NCBI GenBank assembly: GCA_011526395.1
Contig: WTHW01000242.1
Coordinates: 7,858 to 13,828, forward strand
Source: Alphaproteobacteria bacterium
GTDB lineage: Bacteria > Pseudomonadota > Alphaproteobacteria > Puniceispirillales > Puniceispirillaceae
Length of the DNA stretch: 5,971 nt
Reading direction: 5' to 3'
Both the position numbers and the translations under genes were made by a program. The notes below the pieces were generated by a model. The model had not been told where the DNA came from and searched no databases. It was given only the letters and a program-made list of their open reading frames with translations. Positions 1-5,949 of the stretch are shown piece by piece; the stretch's first letter is position 1, and each line of letters opens with the position of its first letter.

Positions 1-1046
1 GAGCGTGGATCGATGAAATCATATTCAATCGCATAGCCATATTGCAGAATCTTTGCTTTTTCAAGGCCAGCTATCGTTGCTAGCATTTCATCTTGTACAT
101 CTCTTGGCAGGCTTGTTGAAATGCCATTTGGATAAATTGTAGGATCATCAAGGCCTTCTGGCTCAAGGAATATCTGATGAGATGATTTATCAGCGAAACG
201 ATGCACTTTATCTTCAATCGAAGGACAATAGCGAGGTCCCTGTCCTTGGATTTGACCTGAATAAACAGCCGATAGATGAATTGATTTTGCAATGATCTCG
301 TGTGTGCGCTCATTCGTGCGGGTAATCGCACATTCAATTTGTGGCACAAGAATCTTGTCGGTAAGAGTAGAGAACGGGATTGGCGGATTATCAGCTGGCT
401 GTTTTTCCAAACTATCCCAGTCAATTGTGCGCTTATCCAATCTGGCAGGTGTGCCTGTTTTCAGCCTGCCAAGCGGCAAGTCAAGAGCGTGAAGCGCTTG
501 TGACAATTCGTTCGAGGGTGCCTCACCCACTCTGCCAGCTGGTGTTCTTTCAGTGCCAAGATGAATAAGACCACCAAGAAATGTGCCTGTTGTTAAGACA
601 ATCGCGCCACAATGATATATCTCACCAGCCTCTGTCGTCAGGCCTGTGACGGTATCATCTGTGATTAAGAATGATGCAACAGCCCCTTCAATAATCTGAA
701 GGTTTTCTTGTTCACTGAGTAAATCCTGTACAGCTTTTCTATATAAGGCTCTATCTGCTTGAGCTCTTGGGCCATGAACGGCTGGGCCTCTTGATTTGTT
801 GAGCATGCGAAATTGAATGCCTGCTCTGTCGATGGCACGCGCCATGATACCGTCAAGCGCATCAATTTCACGCACAAGATGACCTTTGCCAAGACCACCA
901 ATCGCTGGATTACATGACATTTCACCAATCTTGTCAGCACGCATTGTTATAAGCGCTGTCTTGGCGCCCATGCGTGCAGCGGCGGCGGCGGCTTCAGTGC
1001 CTGCATGTCCACCACCAACAATAATTACATCAAAAGACTGTGTCAT
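1..1046 (-). CDS. mnmG: MnmG (GidA), tRNA U34 carboxymethylaminomethyl-modification FAD enzyme, N-terminal part
   Basis: This is the FAD-dependent subunit that works with MnmE to install the cmnm5 group on wobble U34 of tRNAs reading two-family-box codons; it acts in the cytoplasm. Visible are 348 residues, a little over half of the usual length of about 620; the left edge cuts the gene. The N-terminus has the FAD Rossmann motif [10 protein letters not shown] (residues 10-19). It is followed by [12 protein letters not shown] (44-55), whose Cys45 matches a conserved family cysteine, then [14 protein letters not shown] (86-99), [11 protein letters not shown] (235-245) and the signature [11 protein letters not shown] (270-280) with the conserved Cys274. 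The ATG at 1046-1044 gives the standard family N-terminus, although only a weak A/G-rich ribosome site precedes it. The gene lies 80 bp downstream of mnmE on the same strand with no terminator between, so co-transcription is likely. In relatives rsmG, parA and parB follow, here off the left edge. Identification is very secure. Confidence 0.97.
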   Translation of the reverse strand, partial: MTQSFDVIIVGGGHAGTEAAAAAARMGAKTALITMRADKIGEMSCNPAIGGLGKGHLVREIDALDGIMARAIDRAGIQFRMLNKSRGPAVHGPRAQADRALYRKAVQDLLSEQENLQIIEGAVASFLITDDTVTGLTTEAGEIYHCGAIVLTTGTFLGGLIHLGTERTPAGRVGEAPSNELSQALHALDLPLGRLKTGTPARLDKRTIDWDSLEKQPADNPPIPFSTLTDKILVPQIECAITRTNERTHEIIAKSIHLSAVYSGQIQGQGPRYCPSIEDKVHRFADKSSHQIFLEPEGLDDPTIYPNGISTSLPRDVQDEMLATIAGLEKAKILQYGYAIEYDFIDPR

Positions 1047-1126
1047 TTTCGCATTCTTTTTTGTTTCACGTGAAACATATCATTCAAATAAACAGGTATC
1101 GTATCGCTGTTATACTATTAACTATC
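1047..1126. other. mnmE-mnmG intergenic gap
   Basis: This gap of 80 bp separates the mnmE stop from the mnmG start. Apart from the parS palindrome it holds AT-rich sequence with no convincing terminator hairpin and no clear sigma-70 promoter on the minus strand. Read-through from mnmE into mnmG is the simplest interpretation. ParB bound at parS could affect expression of mnmG, but nothing in the sequence proves this. Confidence 0.6.
1062..1077. other. parS: parS centromere site (ParB-binding palindrome), intergenic copy
   Basis: The 16-bp sequence TGTTTCACGTGAAACA is a perfect palindrome and matches exactly the chromosomal parS consensus known from Bacillus, Caulobacter and most bacteria. 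ParB dimers load here, spread as CTP-dependent clamps and, with ParA, segregate the origin region. The site sits in the short gap between mnmE and mnmG, 15 bp upstream of the mnmG start. The neighbourhood (mnmE-mnmG, normally followed by rsmG-parA-parB) is where alphaproteobacterial parS clusters are found. The site is seen directly; ParB binding is inferred. A terminator role is unlikely because no T-run follows the palindrome on either strand. Confidence 0.93.
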
Positions 1127-2452
1127 TTATTTCCCAATACAGAATGATGAGAATATATCTGATAATATATCCTCAACATCAATATGGCCAAGCATTTGAC
1201 CAAGCGCATCAGCGGCAAGACGCATATCTTCTGCCACAATTTCTGGGCTTGTTTCAAAATCATAGTCTTTTGAAGACGTAAGGGCATCAAGTGCATTTTG
1301 GATAAGGCGCCTGTGACGCGCACGTGTGATAATGATTTGTTTGCCACTATGGTTCAATGGTGCGCAATGCTCAGCTAGTTTTGTTTCAAGCTGTCTTATG
1401 CTGTCATCTTCAATAAGAGATAAAGGCTGATAATCACAATAGTTTTGTTCTGTGATCTTATCTGATTTATTCAGAATTTTAATCATGGGCGCTGTCACAG
1501 TCTGGCATATATCCTCAGCGTGAGCATACCAATCTGTTTGTGCGCCATCTGCCACCACTATCACCAGATCAGACTGGTTTGCAGCTTCTCTCGCACGCTC
1601 AATCCCAATCGATTCCACATGGCCAGCATTTTCTCTGATACCGGCGGTATCTTTTAGAATGACAGATACACCTGATACATTCAGGCGCACTTCTACAATA
1701 TCGCGAGTTGTGCCTGCTTCATCTGCCACAATCGCGGCTGGCCGCCCAGCCAGACCATTTAATGCTGTTGATTTGCCAGCATTCACAGGCCCAATTAGTG
1801 CTACATGAACACCATTGCGGATAAGCTCACCTTGTCTTTCATCATCTAACGTATCTGAGAGAGATGTAATGAGGGTTTGGCGCAATTTATCCAATTCTGA
1901 TAAAAGTGAGTCTGGTAATTCCTCATCAGCAAAATCAATAAGTGATTCAAGCCGTGCGGCAAGACGGATGATATCTTCACGCCACTCTTGTGCTTTTTTA
2001 CGCATTTGGCCTTTTAACTGGCTAATCGCTTGGCGGCGTTGAGTGTCTGTTTGAGACTCTATCAAATCTGCCAGACCTTCAATTTCAGTTAAATCCATTT
2101 TACCATTATCAAAAGCACGCTTTGTGAAAGCGCCAGCTTCTGCGGGCATCAAATCAGGCTGTCTTGATAAATAAGATGAGATAGCTTCGATAACAGCCAA
2201 TGAGCCATGACAATGAATTTCAAGGATATCTTCACCTGTGGCGCTGAGCGGCGCCTTGAAATATAGCAAGACAACATCATCAAGCATTTCGCCATATTCA
2301 TCATAAATCACTGATGGCTCTGCGCGGCGATGCGCTAATAATTTGCCAGACATACGATGCGCGACATCATGCGCAGCCTCTCCTGAAATACGGAAGATGG
2401 CAATCGCTGATTGGCCAGGTGGTGTCGCTAGGGCAAAAACCGTTGTCTTCAT
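1127..2452 (-). CDS. mnmE: MnmE (TrmE), tRNA-modification GTPase
   Basis: MnmE is a dimeric, K+-dependent GTPase that partners MnmG in the cmnm5U34 tRNA modification, using a tetrahydrofolate one-carbon unit. The 441-residue protein is complete and of normal family length (E. coli 454). The N-terminal folate-binding domain spans roughly residues 1-118, including GEDILEIHCHGS (73-84). The helical domain begins with a conserved segment around FTKRAFDNGKMDLTEIEGLA (109-128). The inserted G domain has G1 GPVNAGKS (221-228, with the Asn that helps bind K+), G2 TTRD (248-251), G3 DTAG (268-271) and G4 NKSD (328-331). The protein ends in the invariant CIGK motif, with catalytic Cys438. The ATG at 2452-2450 gives the standard start (TVFALATPPG follows), with only a weak ribosome site. 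It is divergent from ogt and upstream of mnmG on the same strand. It is flanked on both sides by parS sites. Confidence 0.98.
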   Translation of the reverse strand: MKTTVFALATPPGQSAIAIFRISGEAAHDVAHRMSGKLLAHRRAEPSVIYDEYGEMLDDVVLLYFKAPLSATGEDILEIHCHGSLAVIEAISSYLSRQPDLMPAEAGAFTKRAFDNGKMDLTEIEGLADLIESQTDTQRRQAISQLKGQMRKKAQEWREDIIRLAARLESLIDFADEELPDSLLSELDKLRQTLITSLSDTLDDERQGELIRNGVHVALIGPVNAGKSTALNGLAGRPAAIVADEAGTTRDIVEVRLNVSGVSVILKDTAGIRENAGHVESIGIERAREAANQSDLVIVVADGAQTDWYAHAEDICQTVTAPMIKILNKSDKITEQNYCDYQPLSLIEDDSIRQLETKLAEHCAPLNHSGKQIIITRARHRRLIQNALDALTSSKDYDFETSPEIVAEDMRLAADALGQMLGHIDVEDILSDIFSSFCIGK

Positions 2453-2488
2453 CTTTTATGCTTTACTGTAAATATGAATCGCACTCAT

Positions 2489-2494
2489 ATTATA
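2489..2494 (-). promoter_or_regulatory. Candidate -10 box for mnmE
   Basis: The minus strand reads TATAAT, a perfect sigma-70 -10 hexamer, which would place the transcript start about 30 nt before the mnmE ATG. The expected -35 position carries only a poor match, so this is a moderate to weak prediction. Confidence 0.4.
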
Positions 2495-2543
2495 TAAATA
2501 GCGCAATTGCAATGTGATGCCTATATCCTCTTGCCGCCATTAT

Positions 2544-2548
2544 GGAGG
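2544..2548 (+). promoter_or_regulatory. Strong ribosome binding site deciding the ogt start
   Basis: GGAGG lies 6 nt before a GTG (2555) and 9 nt before the adjacent ATG (2558). It rules out the longer in-frame reading from TTG 2507, because the site would fall inside that frame. It is one of the few strong Shine-Dalgarno sequences in the window. The choice between GTG and ATG changes the protein by a single residue. Confidence 0.8.
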
Positions 2549-2557
2549 TTTATCGTG

Positions 2558-3079
2558 ATGACACAAACAGAGAGACTTTTTGCAAGCCAGTTTTCAACAC
2601 CGCTTGGGTATATGGGCGCTGTGTGTGATGACACTGGATTGCGTTATCTTGATTGGCAACAAAGCCCTTTATCCTATGATTTGGATGAAAATGATGTTTC
2701 ACGTGAAACAATTTATCAGTTACATCTCTATTTAAAAGGCAAGCTTGTGACATTTACCATTCCTTTGTCAGATGTGGCTGTTTCTGCCTCTTTGTTGAAA
2801 TGGCTTCATGTGATGAGAGATGTGCCTTATGGCGAAACTGTCAGCTATGCTGAATTAGCCAATATGTGGGGTAATCCAAAAGCGGCACGTGCGGCTGGCT
2901 CTGCCTGCCAGAGAAACCCTCTTCCCATCATTTTTCCTTGCCACCGTATTATTGGCTCAGACGGCCGTTATGATAATTATTCAGGCGGTGATCGACTTTC
3001 AGCAAACAGCCCTGCCAATGTTGCTAGAAAAAAAGCCCTGCTTGATTTAGAAGCAGGGCTGAAAGTGATTATGGAATAA
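2558..3079 (+). CDS. ogt: Methylated-DNA--protein-cysteine S-methyltransferase (Ogt/MGMT family)
   Basis: This suicide repair protein transfers alkyl groups from O6-alkylguanine (and O4-alkylthymine) in DNA to its own cysteine. The 173-residue protein is of normal length for a stand-alone Ogt. Residues 1-75 form the variable N-terminal domain, with the linker motif QLHLYLKGK (54-62). The C-terminal DNA-binding/active domain has VPYGETVSYAELA (89-101), ARAAGSA (110-116, with the likely Arg finger at 111), NPLPIIFPCHR (120-130, with acceptor Cys128) and NYSGG (140-144). I chose the ATG at 2558 because of the GGAGG just upstream; GTG 2555 is equally possible. It is the only plus-strand gene here, divergent from mnmE, and its stop is 3 bp from the rho stop. 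Its reading frame contains a perfect parS at codons 46-51 and, on the other strand, the rho terminator at its 3' end. No intrinsic terminator for ogt itself is visible. It could be called an Ada C-terminal-domain paralogue, but no Ada regulator domain is present. Confidence 0.95.
   Translation: MTQTERLFASQFSTPLGYMGAVCDDTGLRYLDWQQSPLSYDLDENDVSRETIYQLHLYLKGKLVTFTIPLSDVAVSASLLKWLHVMRDVPYGETVSYAELANMWGNPKAARAAGSACQRNPLPIIFPCHRIIGSDGRYDNYSGGDRLSANSPANVARKKALLDLEAGLKVIME
2695..2710. other. parS: parS centromere site embedded in the ogt coding sequence
   Basis: This second exact copy of TGTTTCACGTGAAACA lies 1633 bp from the first. Here it is read as codons GTT TCA CGT GAA ACA (Val47-Thr51 of Ogt), plus the last base of Asp46. 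That segment falls in the poorly conserved part of the N-terminal domain, just before the QLHLYLKG motif, so the protein can tolerate it. Two perfect copies of a 16-bp palindrome so close together cannot be chance. The site is seen directly; ParB binding is inferred from the consensus. Confidence 0.93.
3028..3060 (-). terminator. Intrinsic terminator of rho, lying inside the 3' end of ogt
   Basis: Read on the minus strand, a perfect 10-bp stem (AGCCCTGCTT at 3060-3051 pairing with AAGCAGGGCT at 3043-3034) closes a 7-nt loop. It is followed directly by a run of U: six beyond the stem (3033-3028), seven counting the last stem base. The stem begins 22 nt after the rho stop codon. On the plus strand the A-run precedes the hairpin and no T-run follows, so it works in the rho direction only. 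The same DNA encodes the Ogt C-terminal segment RKKALLDLEAGL. Confidence 0.88.
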
Positions 3080-3082
3080 ACG

Positions 3083-4342
3083 CTAGCTATTCATCTGATC
3101 AAAGAAGTCATTATTATCTTTTGAATGCTTCAACTTGTCAGATAGGAATTCCATCGCATCAACAGGTCCCATTTGCATCAAGATACGTCTTAATACCCAC
3201 ATCTTTGACAAGGTGCCTTTATCGACAAGCAATTCTTCTTTTCTTGTGCCGGATTTCGTAACATCAATCGCTGGGAAGACGCGCTTATCTGATAATTTGC
3301 GATCAAGTACAACTTCAGAGTTACCTGTACCTTTGAATTCTTCAAAGATGACTTCATCCATACGGGAGCCTGTCTCAACCAATGCTGTGGCAATGATGGT
3401 CAGAGAACCACCCTCTTCTACATTTCTTGCTGCGCCAAAGAAACGCTTTGGACGCTGCAGAGCGTTCGCATCAACACCACCTGTTAAGACTTTGCCTGAT
3501 GATGGCACAACAGTGTTATAAGCGCGCGCTAGACGTGTGATAGAATCAAGCAAGATAACAACATCTCTTTTATGTTCCACAAGACGCTTTGCTTTTTCAA
3601 TCACCATATCAGTTACCTGAACGTGGCGAGAGGCTGGCTCGTCAAATGTAGATGAGATGACCTCACCATTCACTGAGCGCTGCATGTCTGTGACTTCCTC
3701 TGGTCTCTCATCAATTAGGAGAACAAGAAGATAGACTTCAGGATGATTTTCAGAAATCGCATGTGCAATAGATTGCAACATCATCGTCTTACCCGTGCGA
3801 GGCGGTGCAACAATCAAACCACGTTGCCCCTTACCCATTGGTGAGACCAAATCAATCACACGCGGCGTATTATCTTTTTTATCAGGGTTATGAGGCAGCT
3901 CAAAGGTGAGCTTTTCATTTGGATAAAGAGGCGTCAAATTATCAAAATTAATGCGATGACGTACTTTTTCAGGGTCTTCAAAATTGATTGATTCAACTTT
4001 CAAAAGAGCAAAATAACGCTCGCCATCTTTTGGCGCTCTGATTTCGCCTTCGACCGTATCACCAGTACGCAAACCAAAGCGCTTTACCTGTGATGGCGAA
4101 ATATAAATATCATCTGGACCCGGCAGATAATTAGATTCAGGCGCTCTTAGGAACCCAAATCCGTCAGATAAGACTTCTAGGACACCAGCGCCTCTGATTG
4201 TGACTTCATTTTCAGCTAAATTCTTTAATATAGCGAACATCATATCTTGCGTGCGCAATGTTGATGCGTTTTCCACCTCAAGCTCTTCTGCAAAAGCGAG
4301 GAGTTCTGCGGGGGATTTATCCTTAAGTTCTTGTAAATGCAT
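3083..4342 (-). CDS. rho: Transcription termination factor Rho
   Basis: Rho is the hexameric RNA-dependent ATPase and helicase that ends transcription at C-rich rut sites. The protein from the ATG at 4342-4340 is 419 residues, exactly the E. coli length. An N-terminal helical domain covers about residues 1-45 ([15 protein letters not shown]). The cold-shock-like primary RNA-binding domain follows at about 50-120, with GFGFLR (61-66) and [19 protein letters not shown] (77-95). The ATPase core has Walker A APPRTGKT (179-186), catalytic Glu212 in LIDERPEE, Walker B VVILLD (261-266), the Q-loop region GKVLTGGV (283-290), and the [13 protein letters not shown] segment (336-348) near the arginine finger and R-loop. 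The P-loop has Arg-Thr where E. coli has Lys-Ala. In-frame extension to TTG 4411 is unlikely: the family begins at MHLQEL, and an AGG ribosome site lies 8 nt before this ATG. It has its own promoter and an intrinsic terminator. Confidence 0.98.
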   Translation of the reverse strand: MHLQELKDKSPAELLAFAEELEVENASTLRTQDMMFAILKNLAENEVTIRGAGVLEVLSDGFGFLRAPESNYLPGPDDIYISPSQVKRFGLRTGDTVEGEIRAPKDGERYFALLKVESINFEDPEKVRHRINFDNLTPLYPNEKLTFELPHNPDKKDNTPRVIDLVSPMGKGQRGLIVAPPRTGKTMMLQSIAHAISENHPEVYLLVLLIDERPEEVTDMQRSVNGEVISSTFDEPASRHVQVTDMVIEKAKRLVEHKRDVVILLDSITRLARAYNTVVPSSGKVLTGGVDANALQRPKRFFGAARNVEEGGSLTIIATALVETGSRMDEVIFEEFKGTGNSEVVLDRKLSDKRVFPAIDVTKSGTRKEELLVDKGTLSKMWVLRRILMQMGPVDAMEFLSDKLKHSKDNNDFFDQMNS

Positions 4343-4504
4343 AGTAAAAACCTGTAACGGGAAACAAGATAGAAATGTGATGTGATTTGAAAATGGTCTG
4401 ATGAAAATCAAAGACGCTTTGGCATGCCGATAAAGGCATTATGAGGTAAGTACCTAAAAGATAACGTGATTACCTCTATTTTGTCAATATTCTTAAATCA
4501 AAGC
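4343..4504 (-). promoter_or_regulatory. rho promoter and 5' leader region
   Basis: This gap of 162 bp lies between the hemJ stop and the rho start. It contains a good promoter (see the separate entry) and a leader of about 105-110 nt. The leader starts with a small hairpin, ATGCC/GGCAT (4439-4435 with 4428-4424, 6-nt loop). It continues with a C-rich, G-poor stretch (about 4411-4355; 14 C against 4 G on the transcript strand) resembling a Rho-utilisation site. In E. coli, rho is controlled by Rho-dependent attenuation in its leader, so similar autoregulation is plausible but inferred. A 38-codon open frame from ATG 4439 to a stop at 4323, overlapping the rho start by 20 nt, lacks a well-spaced ribosome site; whether it is translated is unknown. 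I see no terminator for hemJ, so read-through from the haem genes into rho is possible. Confidence 0.6.
4458..4487 (-). promoter_or_regulatory. Candidate sigma-70 promoter for rho
   Basis: The minus strand has a perfect -35 box TTGACA (4487-4482), an 18-bp spacer and TATCTT (4463-4458, 4 of 6 matches) as -10. The start of transcription would be near 4451, giving a leader of about 108 nt before the rho ATG. Copies of AGGTA in both orientations (4444-4448, 4451-4455, 4471-4475) surround the -10 and may form an operator. Confidence 0.6.
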
Positions 4505-4930
4505 CTAGAATGGCTCAACCACTGCCATGATGATAATGATGATCATCAGAAGCGTTGGCACTTCATTCCAATAGCGATAGTGCTTTGTGGGTCTGGCGTG
4601 ACCTTTTTCCAACTCTTTGCGCATTTTACCAAATAGCATATGAGAATATGTCATCCCCACAATCGCGGCCAATTTCACCCACATCCATGGTAATGATATC
4701 AGGCCAGGATTTAAATGAAGCATCCATAGACCAAATACATAGGATAAAATCATGGCTGGATTCATAATGGCTTTTAGTAAGCGTCTTTCCATCAATGCAA
4801 AAGTTAAAGCTTGTGCGCCATTATTTTCAACAGACGAATGATACACAAATAAGCGCGGCAAATATAATAAGCCTGCCATCCATGACATAACGGCGATCAA
4901 ATGTAATGCTTTAACCCATTGATAATCCAA
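4505..4930 (-). CDS. hemJ: HemJ, membrane protoporphyrinogen IX oxidase (UPF0093)
   Basis: HemJ oxidises protoporphyrinogen IX to protoporphyrin IX, the penultimate haem step, in the inner membrane; it replaces HemG/HemY in most alphaproteobacteria. The 141-residue protein has the family length and about four membrane segments (roughly residues 6-25, 54-72, 82-100 and 124-139). Conserved features are KALHLIAVMSWMAGLLYLPR (7-26) with the essential-type His10, then YH (30-31), and WVKLAAI (84-90) with Lys86, matching the conserved lysine. The start is TTG (4930-4928): it gives the standard N-terminus, the next in-frame Met is residue 15 inside the first conserved segment, and AGGA (4941-4938) stands 7 nt upstream. 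That ribosome site lies within the last codons of hemE, and only 2 nt separate the hemE stop from this start, so translational coupling is likely. The C-terminal Ile run is part of a membrane helix. Confidence 0.95.
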   Translation of the reverse strand: MDYQWVKALHLIAVMSWMAGLLYLPRLFVYHSSVENNGAQALTFALMERRLLKAIMNPAMILSYVFGLWMLHLNPGLISLPWMWVKLAAIVGMTYSHMLFGKMRKELEKGHARPTKHYRYWNEVPTLLMIIIIIMAVVEPF

Positions 4931-4932
4931 GA

Positions 4933-5949
4933 TTATTTCCTAACGTAACTCACTAATTCTTCAACATGTGCCACATTGGTTGGCGGCGTAATACCATGCC
5001 CTAAATTAAATATATGCGCTCTATCTTTAAAGGCATCCATAATATCATCGACAGCACGTTTCATCATATCACCACCGAAAATTAGTGCCTGTGGGTCAAG
5101 ATTGCCCTGAAGAGCGACATCTTGTCTGATATATTTTGCAGCAAATTGTGGGGATACACCTTGATCAAGTGCGATAGCCTGACAATCAACAGCATCTGCA
5201 AAGCGTGGCAAATCAGAACTGATACCACGTGGGAAACAAATAAAAGGCGCTGACACACCAGCTTGTCTGACTGTTTCAATGATTTTCTGAATTGGTTTTT
5301 CGACAATCCATGGGCGTAAATGAGATGGCACAGCACTTGCCCAACTATCGAAAATCATAAGAGCATTCGCACCAGCTTTTGCTTGGCTGATAAGGCTCTG
5401 TGAAATTGTCTCAACAAGAACCTCAAGCAAATAGTCAATTTGTTTGCTATGTCCCCATAACCAATTGCGGCTCGCAGCATAATCTTTTGATGAGCCGCCT
5501 TCAATCATATAGGTCAATAAAGTCCATGGCGCACCTGCAAAGCCGATGAGGGCTGTTTCAGCTGGTAAATCACGCCTTGTGAGTGATATCGCTTCAGCGA
5601 CAGGTGTAATCTTGTTTGAAAAATCATCTATCAGATTTTGTGAAATCATCTCATCAGGGGATAAAGGCGTACATTTTGGCCCATCGCCAGTGATGAAATG
5701 TACATTTCGGTTCAATGCCCATGGTACGATTAAAATATCTGAGAAAATAATAGCAGCATCAAAGCCAAATCGTCTGATTGGCTGTAATGTGACTTCACTT
5801 GCCTTATCAGGTGTTAAGCAGAAAGAAATAAAATCTGGTGTCGTGGCTCTGACATCACGATATTCTTTTAAATAGCGACCAGCTTGCCTCATAATCCATA
5901 TGGGCGTCTGAGATTGTTTCTCACCATTCAGTGTTTTTAAAAACAACAT
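4933..5949 (-). CDS. hemE: Uroporphyrinogen III decarboxylase HemE
   Basis: HemE removes four carboxyl groups from uroporphyrinogen III to make coproporphyrinogen III, in the cytoplasm, without cofactor. The 338-residue protein is complete and of normal length. Near the N-terminus is the signature PIWIMRQAGRYLKEYR (16-31), with the two substrate-binding arginines 21 and 25. Then come FSDIL (69-73) with catalytic Asp71, GFAGAPWTLLTYMIEGGSSK (136-155) with the conserved Tyr147, FDSWAS (200-205) with Ser202, and NLGHGI (315-320) with His318, matching the human Asp86, Tyr164, Ser219 and His339 set. The ATG at 5949-5947 gives a standard start; the ribosome site (AGGC, about 7 nt before) is modest. 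It is followed by hemJ after 2 nt, forming a hemE-hemJ operon. In Caulobacter the gene lies directly beside the replication origin, so the upstream region just outside the window deserves attention. Confidence 0.98.
   Translation of the reverse strand: MLFLKTLNGEKQSQTPIWIMRQAGRYLKEYRDVRATTPDFISFCLTPDKASEVTLQPIRRFGFDAAIIFSDILIVPWALNRNVHFITGDGPKCTPLSPDEMISQNLIDDFSNKITPVAEAISLTRRDLPAETALIGFAGAPWTLLTYMIEGGSSKDYAASRNWLWGHSKQIDYLLEVLVETISQSLISQAKAGANALMIFDSWASAVPSHLRPWIVEKPIQKIIETVRQAGVSAPFICFPRGISSDLPRFADAVDCQAIALDQGVSPQFAAKYIRQDVALQGNLDPQALIFGGDMMKRAVDDIMDAFKDRAHIFNLGHGITPPTNVAHVEELVSYVRK
4938..4941 (-). promoter_or_regulatory. Ribosome binding site for the TTG start of hemJ
   Basis: AGGA on the minus strand lies 7 nt before the TTG at 4930 and overlaps the final Arg-Lys codons of hemE. 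It supports the non-ATG start and coupling of hemJ translation to hemE. Confidence 0.65.

Larger units (their letters stand above)
2453..2557. promoter_or_regulatory. Divergent mnmE / ogt promoter region
   Basis: These 105 bp separate two divergent starts, so promoters for both genes must lie here or inside the neighbouring coding sequence. The core at about 2486-2500 is very AT-rich. On the minus strand a perfect -10 hexamer TATAAT lies at 2494-2489, about 37 nt before the mnmE ATG, but no good -35 box stands at 16-18 nt. On the plus strand AT-rich -10-like hexamers overlap the same core and no strong -35 is visible. An 8-bp palindrome GCAATTGC (2503-2510) and a GANTC site (2476-2480, the CcrM methylation target in many alphaproteobacteria) are also present. 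Their roles are unknown. I see no LexA-like box and no Ada-like control element. Confidence 0.5.

Noticed and set aside
864..879. parS-like half-site TTTCACG inside mnmG
   Set aside because: Only about 10 of 16 positions match and the right arm of the palindrome is missing; it lies in ordinary coding sequence.
979..992. GCG/GCC trinucleotide run in mnmG
   Set aside because: It encodes the alanine-rich helix after the FAD motif, normal for MnmG.
1055..1080. The parS palindrome with its neighbouring T-run as a terminator
   Set aside because: The T-run precedes the palindrome on the plus strand (an A-run follows it on the minus strand), so neither strand forms a hairpin followed by U residues.
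2507..2557. N-terminal extension of Ogt from TTG 2507
   Set aside because: The GGAGG ribosome site at 2544-2548 would lie inside it, and the family starts close to the ATG at 2558.
4343..4411. N-terminal extension of Rho from TTG 4411
   Set aside because: The family begins at MHLQEL, the extension has no ribosome site, and it lies in the predicted untranslated leader.
4526..4550. ATGATAATGATG-like simple repeat at the hemJ 3' end
   Set aside because: It encodes the Ile/Met-rich last membrane helix; the low complexity follows from the hydrophobic residues.
5225..5232. Palindrome CCACGTGG in hemE, resembling the parS core
   Set aside because: The flanking bases do not form the TTTC/GAAA arms at the right spacing; it encodes normal HemE residues.
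5549..5566. TGTTTCA half-site in hemE
   Set aside because: The second half does not match parS; about 11 of 16 positions agree, and the central CACGTG is absent.
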